A stretch of 64,000 nt of DNA from Pseudomonas fildesensis (lineage in GTDB: Bacteria; Pseudomonadota; Gammaproteobacteria; Pseudomonadales; Pseudomonadaceae), in NCBI RefSeq assembly GCF_001050345.1, contig NZ_LFMW01000039.1, positions 186,001 through 250,000 on the forward strand. Direction: 5' to 3'. Position numbers and translations under genes: made by a program. Shown here one piece after another: positions 33,793 through 42,552 of this stretch (position 1 is its first letter; each line of letters opens with the position of its first letter). The notes beneath the pieces were generated by a model, which saw only the letters and a list, made by a program, of their open reading frames with translations, had not been told where the DNA came from and made no database searches.

Positions 33793-34884
33793 TCAGCGAT
33801 AGCGTTCCAGCCAATGCGCGTAAGGGGCGGGCAAGGTCCAGGAGGACTTCTCGACGCCCAGCTCTTTCGCCGCAAAGTAAGCCCAATGCGGATCAGCCAA
33901 GTGCGCGCGACCGACCGACACCAGGTCGAGTTGGCCGGCCTGCAATGCGCCTTCCGCCAGTTGCGGCGTGCCAAAGCCCCAGGCCGACGTCACCGGGATA
34001 CCGGCTTCACGGCGCACGCGCTCGGCGATAGTGCCCATGAACGCGGGACCCCACGGAATGTTGGTGTCGGGGATAGTGAAGCCGACGCTGACGCTCAGCA
34101 GGTCCAGGCCGCCAGCCTTGAAGCGGCGGGCCAGTTCGATGGATTCGGTGAGGGTCTGTTCGTCGCGGCCGTCGTATTCGATCACGCCGAAACGTGCGGT
34201 CAGCGGCAGGTTTTCCGGCCAGACTTCACGCACGGCGGCCAGGGTTTCCAGGAGGAAACGGCTACGGTTGTCGAAGCTGCCGCCGTAAGCGTCGGTGCGC
34301 TGGTTGGAATGTTCGGAGAAAAAGCTCTGGCCCAGGTAACCGTGGGCGAAGTGCAGTTCGATCCACTCAAAACCGGCGTCACGGGCGCGGCGTGCGGCAT
34401 CGACGAAGTCCTGGCGCACCCGGGCAATATCCTCCAGGGTCATGGCGCGTGGCACTTGGGGCAGGTTGGCACCGAACGCAATCGCCGACGGTGCGATGGT
34501 TTCCCAGCTGCGCGCATCGGAAGTCGGCATGTGGTCGTCGCCTTCCCACGGGCGGTTGGCGCTGGCCTTACGACCGGCATGGCCGATCTGGATGCCCGGC
34601 ACCGAGCCTGCAGCCTTGATGGCCTTGACCATCGGCACGAAGGCCTCGGCATGCGCGTCGCTCCAGAGGCCGGCACACCCTGGGGTGATACGGCCTTCAG
34701 GGCTAACGGCGGTGGCCTCAACGACGAGCAAACCGGCGCCGCCACGGGCCATGCTGGCCAGGTGCACGAGGTGCCAGTCGTTGACGATGCCATCGTCGGC
34801 CATGTATTGGCACATCGGAGGGATGGCGATGCGATTGCGCAGGGTCACGTCTTTGAGTGTGTACGGTTCGAACAATGCGGACAT
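33793..34884 (-). CDS. xenA: Xenobiotic reductase XenA (NADH:flavin oxidoreductase, Old Yellow Enzyme, thermophilic-like class)
   Basis: 363 residues, start ATG at 34884 after GGGAGC. The N-terminus MSALFEPYTLKDVTLRNRIA and PPMCQYMADDG match XenA of P. putida, including the active-site cysteine in PPMCQY that tunes the FMN. Other sites: IQIGHAGRKAS, the His-x2-His in WIELHFAHGYLGQSF, and AYGGSFDNRSRFLLE. XenA reduces nitroglycerin, nitroaromatics and alpha,beta-unsaturated ketones with NADPH. Divergent from an ArsR-type regulator across a region containing a perfect operator. Confidence 0.95.
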   Translation of the reverse strand: MSALFEPYTLKDVTLRNRIAIPPMCQYMADDGIVNDWHLVHLASMARGGAGLLVVEATAVSPEGRITPGCAGLWSDAHAEAFVPMVKAIKAAGSVPGIQIGHAGRKASANRPWEGDDHMPTSDARSWETIAPSAIAFGANLPQVPRAMTLEDIARVRQDFVDAARRARDAGFEWIELHFAHGYLGQSFFSEHSNQRTDAYGGSFDNRSRFLLETLAAVREVWPENLPLTARFGVIEYDGRDEQTLTESIELARRFKAGGLDLLSVSVGFTIPDTNIPWGPAFMGTIAERVRREAGIPVTSAWGFGTPQLAEGALQAGQLDLVSVGRAHLADPHWAYFAAKELGVEKSSWTLPAPYAHWLERYR

Positions 34885-34916
34885 GGGTGAGCTCCCGAGA
34901 GTTGATGTCTGTTTCG

Positions 34917-34940
34917 ATAGTTCGATGGTAATCGAACTAT
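34917..34940. promoter_or_regulatory. ArsR-type operator between xenA and its regulator
   Basis: ATAGTTCGAT-GGTA-ATCGAACTAT is a perfect inverted repeat with 10-base arms and a 4-base centre, in the 92-base divergent region. ArsR/SmtB proteins bind such 12-2-12-like A+T-containing palindromes. Confidence 0.75.
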
Positions 34941-34976
34941 GGTGTTAAACGATACCCCCCTGTTATCATTCAGCTC

Positions 34977-35276
34977 ATGCGAGCCTTTAAACACCCCCCT
35001 CTTCAAGACCTGACACTCGAACGCCTGCTGTATGCGTTGAGCGACCCGGTGCGCCTGGAAATCGTACGCTGCCTGGCCGGCGTGCCCGAGGCCACGTGCG
35101 GCGAACTGGACGGCGGGCGGCCTAAGTCCAGCATGTCCCATCACTTCCGGGTGCTGCGCGACGCCGGGCTGGTGCACACCCGCAGTGCGGGTACCACTCA
35201 TCTGAATTCGTTGCGCAGCGATGTGCTGGAAGAGCGGTTTCCCGGGTTGCTCGCCAGCATTCTTGCCCAGCGGTAG
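34977..35276 (+). CDS. ArsR-family helix-turn-helix regulator
   Basis: 99 residues with the winged helix-turn-helix ALSDPVRLEIVRCLAGVPEAT, KSSMSHHFRVLRDAGLVHTRSAG, and no metal-binding CVC motif in helix 3, so it is probably a non-metal sensor. Divergent from xenA with a shared perfect inverted repeat, hence the likely repressor of xenA and itself. The ligand may be an electrophile or redox signal. Confidence 0.87.
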   Translation: MRAFKHPPLQDLTLERLLYALSDPVRLEIVRCLAGVPEATCGELDGGRPKSSMSHHFRVLRDAGLVHTRSAGTTHLNSLRSDVLEERFPGLLASILAQR

Positions 35277-35317
35277 GTAGGGTCAATTCAGCAGGTCTTG
35301 AGTATTAACTCACTGCC

Positions 35318-35959
35318 CTATTTTGCGGACGGGGGCACATCGAGCATCTGCGCTCTATAGACTTTGTAAATCTGTTGCACTTCAGGATTATCTAGGTTTT
35401 CGTAGGTAATCCCTTCCTTATCGAGGCCATCCAGCCCCTTGATACCACCAATCATTCCTGGCCACTCATCACGGTGGGCAATATCTACCACGAAGGGTTT
35501 CAGGTAATTATTCAGATGCCCTTTGAATGGCGCCCCTCTCTCTTCACTGAGTGCTCGAAGGTAGTCGTCCTTGTTCGTTCTCGACCACTCAATCGCGAAC
35601 TTTGCTCGATAACAAAGTTCCATGAAAACAAGCAGAATCGTGCGGCCATTTCCATCGAGAAAAGGATGAGCAAATGCCAATTGACCCATCACATCGCCAG
35701 GATGATCTCTAAAGCGCTTCTTGTTCGAAGCCAGTTCAAGGGCATAGTCAACGGAGAGCTTGATCGAGCCAGGATGCTCGAAGACAGTATGGCGGGGATC
35801 GTCCTGTGAACCCTTGAAAACTGCAAGATGCGGTACGAGATCATTTCGGTCTTTACCTGCCCAATGATAGAAGTCAGAGAACAAGATCTCGTGCACTCTA
35901 AGTAGGCACTTATAATCAATCGGTTTTTTCTTAGCCAAGTACCCAAGCGCATCTTCCAT
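35318..35959 (-). CDS. Fic-domain protein, downstream part after a premature stop
   Basis: 213 residues from an internal ATG at 35959. Carries the full Fic signature HPFLDGNGR (residues 98-106), with Phe and Asn-Gly-Asn-Gly-Arg needed for AMP transfer from ATP, and the flap-like HLAVFKGSQDD region. The family N-terminus lies upstream in the same frame (35960-36073) but is cut off by a TAA at codon 10, so this piece would be made only by re-initiation, for which no good ribosome-binding site is visible. Fic toxins AMPylate targets such as gyrase and are held off by an antitoxin helix. The region is A+T-richer than its neighbours, consistent with transfer. Functional status uncertain. Confidence 0.75.
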   Translation of the reverse strand: MEDALGYLAKKKPIDYKCLLRVHEILFSDFYHWAGKDRNDLVPHLAVFKGSQDDPRHTVFEHPGSIKLSVDYALELASNKKRFRDHPGDVMGQLAFAHPFLDGNGRTILLVFMELCYRAKFAIEWSRTNKDDYLRALSEERGAPFKGHLNNYLKPFVVDIAHRDEWPGMIGGIKGLDGLDKEGITYENLDNPEVQQIYKVYRAQMLDVPPSAK

Positions 35960-36073
35960 GCTCAGTTCAAACGAAAGATGCTCGGACTCTTTTACCTCGA
36001 CGGGATCTTTAAGCTGTAAAGCATTTTGAAGATACCCAGCGGTTTAAAAATCGCCGAAGGGATCAAAACTCAT
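35960..36073 (-). pseudogene. 5' end of the fic gene with an in-frame TAA
   Basis: From the ATG at 36073, which overlaps the antitoxin stop (ATGA), the frame reads MSFDPFGDF, TAA (36046-36044), TAGYLQNALQLKDPVEVKES and EHLSFELS, then joins the ATG at 35959. The xxFDPFGDFxTxGYLxN pattern is the standard beginning of this Fic subfamily, where the stop position usually holds Glu or another residue (GAA to TAA is a single change). Confidence 0.8.
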
Positions 36074-36333
36074 GCGCTGAGTTTCTTCTTCGAGCGCCGC
36101 TTCTCCTGAAGATAGCTACCCTGAAGAGCCAGGGTTTCTGACTTGCTCAGAATGCCTTTCCTCTTAAGATTTACCAACAACTGCTCCACACCATCCAATT
36201 CAACTACATCCCCAGCCAATCCGGTGATCGCCACAGCCATACGGCTTACAACGTCACGTTCAGCAGTGACATGATGAGCTTTCGCCAGCCTGCGCACTTT
36301 GCCAGCAACACTGTCATCGGTTGTTTTAGTCAT
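36070..36333 (-). CDS. Probable Fic antitoxin
   Basis: 87 residues from the ATG at 36333 (MTKTTDDSVAGKVRRLAKA); the frame is open 75 bases upstream. Small, helical, with a very basic tail (QEKRRSKKKLSA). It directly precedes the fic gene and overlaps it by four bases, the usual antitoxin-toxin order. I could not identify the inhibitory S/T-x3-E-G/N motif with confidence, so the antitoxin role rests on position. Unlike the toxin gene it is intact. Confidence 0.65.
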   Translation of the reverse strand: MTKTTDDSVAGKVRRLAKAHHVTAERDVVSRMAVAITGLAGDVVELDGVEQLLVNLKRKGILSKSETLALQGSYLQEKRRSKKKLSA

Positions 36334-36521
36334 CTGAAATCCCTCAATTTGCCCTCCGAGCATAGCATGGCGGCGGCCCTTACTCTCAAGCCAACTCAAA
36401 GAGTGCATAGCTGATTTTATCCGCAGCTGTGGCCATGGTTACCCACCCCCACCGAACCTTTCACGTTAAACCAGCGTCCGAGCTAAGGCACTGTTGCTTA
36501 CCGCTCGCGCGAGGTCCTCGT

Positions 36522-37412
36522 TTGAAAGCCGCCATCATCAAAAAATACCGCCTGATCATCAAGACCATGGGCTACGTGGGCTGGGCCCTGTTCTGGCTGT
36601 TGCTGTGGGACGTCGCCGTCACCGTGGACTTCATGCTGTTTCTCACCGCCAAGATCAACCTGCCGCTGATGCCCCTGACCTTGCTCGGCTCGGCGCTGGT
36701 GGTGCTGATCAGCTTTCGTAACAGCAGCGCTTACAACCGCTGGTGGGAAGCCCGCACCCTGTGGGGGTCGATGGTCAACAACTCGCGCAGCTTTGCGCGC
36801 CAGGTGCTGACCCTGATGGACGACCCGGACGGCGAAGTGAACCCGGTCAAGGCCACCTTGCTGCGTCGCCATGTGGCCTATGTGAACTGCCTGGCCGCGC
36901 ACCTCAAGGGCGAACCCTGCCCCCAGGAAGTACGGGCCTTTATTCCCTCCGAGGAATTTGCGCGCAACGGCGCCACCAACAACTTTGCCAATGACATCCT
37001 GACCGGCTCGGCGGCGCTGCTGGCCAAGGAATACAAGGCCGGGCACCTGGACAGCATTCGCCTGGCGCGGCTGGAGTCGACCCTGGTGGACCTGTCCAAC
37101 GCCCAGGGCGGCATGGAACGTATCGCCAACACGCCGCTGCCCTACCCTTACGTGTATTTCCCGCGGCTGTTTATCTCGCTGTTCTGCCTGATCGTGCCGG
37201 TGGGCCTGGTGGAGTCCCTGGGCTGGTTCACCCCGCTGGCCTCCACGGTGGTGGGCTTTATGCTGCTGGCCATCGAACGCATCGGCACCGACCTGCAAAG
37301 CCCGTTCCACTCCAGCGAACACCAGATCCAGATGGAAACCATCTGCGAAACCATCGAGAAAAACCTGCAGTCGATGCAGCGTGATGCGCTGGGTGGCGAG
37401 CGCATCGGCTAA
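36522..37412 (+). CDS. Bestrophin-family channel protein (YneE-like)
   Basis: 296 residues from a TTG at 36522 that follows GAGG by 7 bases; the translated start KAAIIKKYRLIIKTMGYVGW is the family N-terminus, whereas the frame further upstream has no family similarity. Conserved SFRNSSAYNRWWEARTLWG, the helical core, and the RIANTPLPYPYVYFPRLFI stretch of the pore/neck are all present, as is ERIGTDLQSPF near the end. Bacterial members form pentameric cation-conducting channels in the inner membrane. Physiological role unknown; not part of an evident operon. Confidence 0.87.
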   Translation: MKAAIIKKYRLIIKTMGYVGWALFWLLLWDVAVTVDFMLFLTAKINLPLMPLTLLGSALVVLISFRNSSAYNRWWEARTLWGSMVNNSRSFARQVLTLMDDPDGEVNPVKATLLRRHVAYVNCLAAHLKGEPCPQEVRAFIPSEEFARNGATNNFANDILTGSAALLAKEYKAGHLDSIRLARLESTLVDLSNAQGGMERIANTPLPYPYVYFPRLFISLFCLIVPVGLVESLGWFTPLASTVVGFMLLAIERIGTDLQSPFHSSEHQIQMETICETIEKNLQSMQRDALGGERIG

Positions 37413-37559
37413 ACACCCCCTTTCGGCCTCAAGTGCTTGCCCCCGCAGTCGATATAGTGGGGGTACGCATGGGCCACACACCCCCTCCTAAACAACACAT
37501 GCGACGCTCATCGCTACCGTTTTTCCTTGCCAAAACTATAAATACCCGCGGGAGAAGTC

Positions 37560-39503
37560 ATGAATATCAAGCAGAAGCTGACCTGGGCGTTTGCCACCAT
37601 CGCGTGCCTGCCAGTTATCCTGGTGGCCGTGCTCGTTGTGCTGAATGTGCGCGACGGGGCCCTGGCCAATTTCCTCGACAGCAGCGGTCGCGAGATTCGC
37701 CAGATCGACAATGGCATGAAGCAGTTTTTCGACGGCATCAGCCAGAACGTCGACTTTGTGGCCAAGGACCCGCGCGTTGTCGCGGCCAAGGACCTCAAGA
37801 GCTACGCCGGCGCCGACGCCGCGCAAATCCCCCTAACCCCTACCAACAAAGACCTGTTGGCGATTTTCGACCAGTTCGCCAAGAGCCACCCGAGCACCGC
37901 CTACCTGTCCCTGGGGCTGAGCGACGGCGGCTACGCCAGTTGGCCTGACGACACCAAACTGAACAACTACGACCCGCGCGTGCGCCCCTGGTACAAAGCT
38001 GCCATCGCCGCGCCGGGCACCACCGTGCGCACCGGCGCCTACTACTGGGCCCCGGACGATGTGGTACTGATCGGCACCGTGCACACCGTCGCCGACGCCA
38101 CCGGCAATATCCTGGGCGTGGTCGGCCTGGATGTGTCGCTCAAGCAACTCACCGAACTGGTGCGCAACATCAAGCTGGGCGACAGCGGCTACCTGATGCT
38201 GGTGGAAGCCAACGGCAACGTGCTGGTGGACCCCAGCGACGCCAAGCACAACTTCAAGCCCCTGGCCGATATCGGCCCCAACTATGCCGAACTGGCCAAA
38301 CGCGGCGATGGCGTGACCCAGATCGAGATCAATGGCGTGCCGTACATGGCCAACGTGGTCAGTTCCCAGGGCCTGGGCTGGCGTTTTATCGGCTTGATCA
38401 AGCGTGACGAAGTGATGGCCGGCGCGACCAGCCTGACCTGGCTGATCGCCGCTATTGCGGCGGCACTGGCCGTGGTGTTCGCGATTGTCGGCGCCAGTTT
38501 CGCCAGCGTGATCGTGCGCCCGATTCGCGGCGTGGCCGACGGCCTGCAAGAGATTGCCGAAGGTGAAGGCGACCTCACCCGCCAGCTCAAGGTGCAGGGC
38601 AAGGACGAAACCGCCAGCCTGGCGGGCTGGTTCAACCAGTTCCTGAGCATGATCGCTCAACTGGTGCAGCGCATCGGCAACGCCTCCTCCGACCTGCAAA
38701 CCGCCGCCGCCGATACCCGTGAAGTCGCACACAACATGAACCAGGCCGCCGGTCGCCAACGCGAAGCCGTGGAACTGGTGAGCACTGCGTTCAACGAAAT
38801 GGTGGCCACCTCAAACGAAGTCGCCCGCTCCTGCAGCGCCGCCGCGACCAGCGCCGACGAAGGCTATCGCGATGTGCACAACGGCCAGCAGCACATCGGC
38901 GAAGCCACTGGCAGCGTGCTCAAACTGAGCGAAGACTTGCAAAAGTCGACCCAGACCATGCAGTTGCTCGAACAGGACAGCAAGAACATCAACACCATCC
39001 TCGACACCATCCGCTCCATCGCCGAACAGACCAACCTGCTGGCACTCAACGCTGCGATTGAAGCCGCACGCGCCGGTGACCAGGGCCGTGGCTTTGCCGT
39101 AGTGGCCGACGAAGTCCGCGCCCTCGCCCGACGCACCGCCGACTCCACCGGCGAGATCGACAGCCTGCTCGGCAACCTCGCCCGCCGCACCCAGGAAGTT
39201 ACCCTGCAGATGCAGGGCAGCCTGCAGGTCTCGCACACCAGCGTGGAACGCATCCAGCAGGCCCGCGACAGCTTCGACAAGATCCTTGGCTCGGTGGACT
39301 CGATTCGCGACCAGAACACCCAGATCGCCACGGCCGCCGAAGAGCAACACCAAGTGGCCGAAGAGATCAACCGGCACATCGCGCAGATCCATGCCGATGC
39401 GCAGTTGGTCGAGGAATTTGCCCACACGGCGCAAACCGGGTCCGGGCGGTTGACGGATATTTCGGGGCAGCTCAAGGGCTTGGTGGGGCGGTTCAAGTTC
39501 TAA
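37560..39503 (+). CDS. Methyl-accepting chemotaxis protein with periplasmic Cache domain
   Basis: 647 residues, start ATG 6 bases after GGAGA. Transmembrane segment at ~9-30, a double-Cache sensor at ~35-290 (the YDPRVRPWYKAA motif and GLDVSLKQLTELV), second transmembrane segment ~295-318, HAMP ~320-370 (RPIRGVADGLQEIAEGEGDLT), and the signalling hairpin at ~483-525 with EQTNLLALNAAIEAARAG and GRGFAVVADEVR. dCache receptors in Pseudomonas mostly bind amino acids, polyamines or organic acids. There is no CheB/R-binding pentapeptide at the end (GRFKF). Neighbouring xylose genes do not share its operon. Confidence 0.93.
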   Translation: MNIKQKLTWAFATIACLPVILVAVLVVLNVRDGALANFLDSSGREIRQIDNGMKQFFDGISQNVDFVAKDPRVVAAKDLKSYAGADAAQIPLTPTNKDLLAIFDQFAKSHPSTAYLSLGLSDGGYASWPDDTKLNNYDPRVRPWYKAAIAAPGTTVRTGAYYWAPDDVVLIGTVHTVADATGNILGVVGLDVSLKQLTELVRNIKLGDSGYLMLVEANGNVLVDPSDAKHNFKPLADIGPNYAELAKRGDGVTQIEINGVPYMANVVSSQGLGWRFIGLIKRDEVMAGATSLTWLIAAIAAALAVVFAIVGASFASVIVRPIRGVADGLQEIAEGEGDLTRQLKVQGKDETASLAGWFNQFLSMIAQLVQRIGNASSDLQTAAADTREVAHNMNQAAGRQREAVELVSTAFNEMVATSNEVARSCSAAATSADEGYRDVHNGQQHIGEATGSVLKLSEDLQKSTQTMQLLEQDSKNINTILDTIRSIAEQTNLLALNAAIEAARAGDQGRGFAVVADEVRALARRTADSTGEIDSLLGNLARRTQEVTLQMQGSLQVSHTSVERIQQARDSFDKILGSVDSIRDQNTQIATAAEEQHQVAEEINRHIAQIHADAQLVEEFAHTAQTGSGRLTDISGQLKGLVGRFKF

Positions 39504-39680
39504 GCGCGTTAACGAGGGGTGAACCGTTCACCGCCTTGACTCTCCCCTGCAAACTTTAGGAGATGGTGCCGTCGCAGAACAAGGCCCTGGCCTGCAGGCG
39601 GTGCGCGTCAGTCGACTGACCGTGGTGACTATGTGATCGCGTACGCGCTGCCGTAGCCGCTCAGGGCACCTGGCGGTGTT

Positions 39681-40856
39681 CTAGCCGGCGCCCTGCTGAT
39701 ACTCCCGAGGCGTACAGCCAAACTCGCGACGAAACACCGTGTGCAGGTACTGCGCCGACTTGAAGCCGCACTTGGCCGCAATATCGGCAATCGCCAGCTC
39801 ATGGTTTTCCAGGCCCTTGGCCGCGGCTGTGAGTTTGAAGCGCAGGATCTCGTCGTGCACGCTGCAACCGCGCACCTTGCGAAAATGCGCTTCCAGGGAC
39901 GACCGTGATACGCCGACATAGGCCGCGACTTGTGCGGTCTTGATGCCCTGGCAGGCGTATTGACGGATAAACAGCAGCGCCTGCATCACGTACGGATTGC
40001 CCAAGGGTTGATGCAGGCTGGAGGCTTGCACGTTGATCGCGTCCGGCGGTACCAGAATCTGCGTGCCCGCGCAGGGTTTGCCGTGCAGCATTTGATGCAG
40101 CAGGGCCGCAGCGGTACGGCCCATGGTCTCGGTGCCCTGGATCACTGAACTCAGCGGTACGCGCGTGAGGGTGCGGGTCAGCGGGTCGTTGTCGATGCCG
40201 ATCAACGCGACCTGCTCCGGCACCGCGATGCCGGCGGTGAGGCAGGCCTGCAGCAGTTGCCGGGCGCGGGCGTCGGTGACAGCGATGATGCCGATGGGTT
40301 TGGGCAGGCTCTGCAGCCAGGCGATTTGCTGTTCGACGGCGCTGTCCCACAGCGGCGCGCTGGTGCCCAGGCCGCGATAAACCTCAACGTGCAAACCATC
40401 GCGTTGCAGCAGTTGGCGAAAGGCTTTTTCGCGCTCCTGGGCCCAGCGATTGGCTTGGGCTTGCGGCAGGCTGAAGCAGGCAAAACGGGTCAGGCCGGCC
40501 TCGATCAAATGCGCGTACGCCAGTTTCATCAAGGCATGGTTGTCGGTGGCCACGTAGGGAATGCCCTTGGGGTAGGCGCGCGCATCCTGGTAGGAACCAC
40601 CCACCGCCACCACCGGCAGCTTGATGTCGGCCAGCGCCTCGCCGATCAGTGGGTCGTCGAAGTCGGCAATGATGCCGTCGCCCTGCCAGCGCTCGATGCC
40701 TTTGAGGCGGCAGAGAAAATCTTCTTCCAGGAACAAATCCCACGAAGCGCGGGTGCTGCTCAGGTAATTGCCGATGCCGGTGATGATGCCGCGGTCGTAG
40801 ATTTTGCTGCCGTTGAACAACAGGGCGATACGGTGAACGGGCGGTAGGGTTTTCAT
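39681..40856 (-). CDS. xylR: Xylose-responsive regulator XylR (AraC family with periplasmic-binding-protein-like domain)
   Basis: 391 residues. Residues ~1-275 form a LacI/ribose-binding-like sensor (HRIALLFNGSKIYDRGIITG; ILVPPDAINVQASS) and ~285-385 an AraC double helix-turn-helix (VAAYVGVSRSSLEAHFRKVRG; AAKCGFKSAQYLHTVFRREFG). This is the architecture of E. coli XylR, which activates xylA and xylF on binding D-xylose. Divergent from xylA; the 139-base intergenic region holds AAAATC and GATTTT elements (40903-40929) of the kind in XylR sites. Confidence 0.92.
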   Translation of the reverse strand: MKTLPPVHRIALLFNGSKIYDRGIITGIGNYLSSTRASWDLFLEEDFLCRLKGIERWQGDGIIADFDDPLIGEALADIKLPVVAVGGSYQDARAYPKGIPYVATDNHALMKLAYAHLIEAGLTRFACFSLPQAQANRWAQEREKAFRQLLQRDGLHVEVYRGLGTSAPLWDSAVEQQIAWLQSLPKPIGIIAVTDARARQLLQACLTAGIAVPEQVALIGIDNDPLTRTLTRVPLSSVIQGTETMGRTAAALLHQMLHGKPCAGTQILVPPDAINVQASSLHQPLGNPYVMQALLFIRQYACQGIKTAQVAAYVGVSRSSLEAHFRKVRGCSVHDEILRFKLTAAAKGLENHELAIADIAAKCGFKSAQYLHTVFRREFGCTPREYQQGAG

Positions 40857-40995
40857 TGTTTTTGTCCTGAGGCCTGTCGCTACAGACTAGCCCCCACCAC
40901 TCAAAATCGCACTACGCTTTGGTGATTTTCATAATCGGCAGGCCCTATGCCGTTGCTAGTATCGAGACACCGCCAAGAACAATAAGGAAAACGCC

Positions 40996-42312
40996 ATGCA
41001 GTACTTCCCCGGTGTCGAGAAGGTTCGCTTCGAAGGCCCTGCCAGCGACGCCCCCCTCGCCTTTCGCCACTACGACGCCAATAAGCTGATCCTCGGTAAG
41101 CCCATGCGCGAACACCTGCGGATGGCTGCGTGTTATTGGCACACCTTTGTCTGGCCGGGAGCGGACATGTTTGGCGTGGGCACCTTCAAGCGCCCGTGGC
41201 AGCGCAGCGGCGACCCGCTGGAACTGGCGATCGGCAAGGCCGACGCAGCGTTTGAGTTTTTCTCCAAGCTGGGCATCGATTACTACAGCTTCCACGACAC
41301 CGACGTCGCGCCGGAAGGCAGTTCGCTCAAGGAATATCGCCACCACTTCGCGCAGATGGTCGACCACCTGGAGCACCATCAGGAGCAGACCGGCATCAAG
41401 CTGCTGTGGGGCACTGCCAACTGCTTCAGCAACCCACGTTTTGCTGCCGGTGCGGCGAGCAATCCAGACCCGGAAGTGTTCGCCTACGCCGCCGCCCAGG
41501 TGTTCAGTGCGATGAACGCTACCCTGCGGCTCAAGGGCTCGAATTATGTGCTGTGGGGCGGCCGCGAGGGCTATGAAACCCTGCTCAACACCGACCTGAA
41601 ACGCGAGCGCGAGCAGCTCGGGCGCTTCATGCGCATGGTGGTGGAGCACAAGCACAAGATCGGTTTCAAGGGCGACCTGCTGATCGAACCCAAGCCCCAG
41701 GAGCCGACCAAGCATCAATACGATTACGACAGCGCCACGGTGTTCGGCTTCCTGCATGAGTACGGCCTGGAACACGAGATCAAGGTGAATATCGAGGCCA
41801 ACCACGCGACTCTGGCGGGGCACAGTTTTCATCACGAGATTGCCACCGCCGTGTCCCTGGGGATTTTCGGCAGCATCGACGCCAACCGCGGCGACCCACA
41901 GAACGGCTGGGACACCGACCAGTTCCCCAACAGCGTCGAGGAGATGACCCTCGCCACTTATGAAATCCTCAAGGCCGGGGGCTTCAAGAATGGCGGGTAC
42001 AACTTCGATTCCAAGGTGCGCCGCCAGAGCCTGGACGATGTGGACCTGTTCCACGGGCATGTGGCTGCCATGGACGTGCTCGCCCTGGCGCTGGAGCGTG
42101 CGGCGGCGATGGTGCAGAACGACCGGTTGCAGCAGTTCAAGGACCAGCGTTATGCCGGGTGGCAGCAGCCGTTGGGCCAAGCGGTGCTGGCCGGTGAGTT
42201 CAGCCTGGAGTCGCTGGCCGAACACGCGTTTGCCCATGAACTGAACCCGCAGGCGGTGAGTGGGCGCCAGGAGATGCTTGAGGGGGTGGTCAACCGGTTT
42301 ATCTACACCTGA
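40996..42312 (+). CDS. xylA: Xylose isomerase
   Basis: 438 residues, class II length. Active-site elements: YYSFHDTDVAPEG (catalytic His100 and Asp103), FKGDLLIEPKPQEPTKHQYD with the metal-binding Glu, NIEANHATLAGHSFHHE, and DANRGDPQNGWDTDQFP with metal-binding Asp residues. Converts D-xylose to D-xylulose using Mg/Mn/Co. AATAAGGAAAA precedes the ATG. First gene of xylAFGH under XylR; a REP element separates it from xylF. Confidence 0.96.
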   Translation: MQYFPGVEKVRFEGPASDAPLAFRHYDANKLILGKPMREHLRMAACYWHTFVWPGADMFGVGTFKRPWQRSGDPLELAIGKADAAFEFFSKLGIDYYSFHDTDVAPEGSSLKEYRHHFAQMVDHLEHHQEQTGIKLLWGTANCFSNPRFAAGAASNPDPEVFAYAAAQVFSAMNATLRLKGSNYVLWGGREGYETLLNTDLKREREQLGRFMRMVVEHKHKIGFKGDLLIEPKPQEPTKHQYDYDSATVFGFLHEYGLEHEIKVNIEANHATLAGHSFHHEIATAVSLGIFGSIDANRGDPQNGWDTDQFPNSVEEMTLATYEILKAGGFKNGGYNFDSKVRRQSLDDVDLFHGHVAAMDVLALALERAAAMVQNDRLQQFKDQRYAGWQQPLGQAVLAGEFSLESLAEHAFAHELNPQAVSGRQEMLEGVVNRFIYT

Positions 42313-42326
42313 CGGCAAGTCGCTTT

Positions 42327-42460
42327 TGTGGCGAGGGAGCTTGCTCCCGCTGGGCTGCGAAGCAGCCCCATTCCAGGCTATGCGCTTGCACCTGACACAC
42401 CGCAGTGTCAGGTTTTGGGCCTGCTTCGCAGCCCAACGCGGGGCAAGCCCGCTCGCCACA
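42327..42460. repeat. REP-doublet (REPIN-like) element between xylA and xylF
   Basis: GTGGCGAGGGAGCTTGCTCC...GCTGGGCTGCGAAGCAGCCCC on the left and GGCCTGCTTCGCAGCCCAACGC...GGGCAAGCCCGCTCGCCAC on the right. In an intra-operon position it may stabilise or attenuate the message. Confidence 0.8.
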
Positions 42461-42552
42461 AAAAAGCCTGCTCACGCTCATTACAGTGTTCGTCTACAGT
42501 TCTACCCGCATCACGCTGTGTCTATCCAACAACAATAAAAGGACGCACCACC

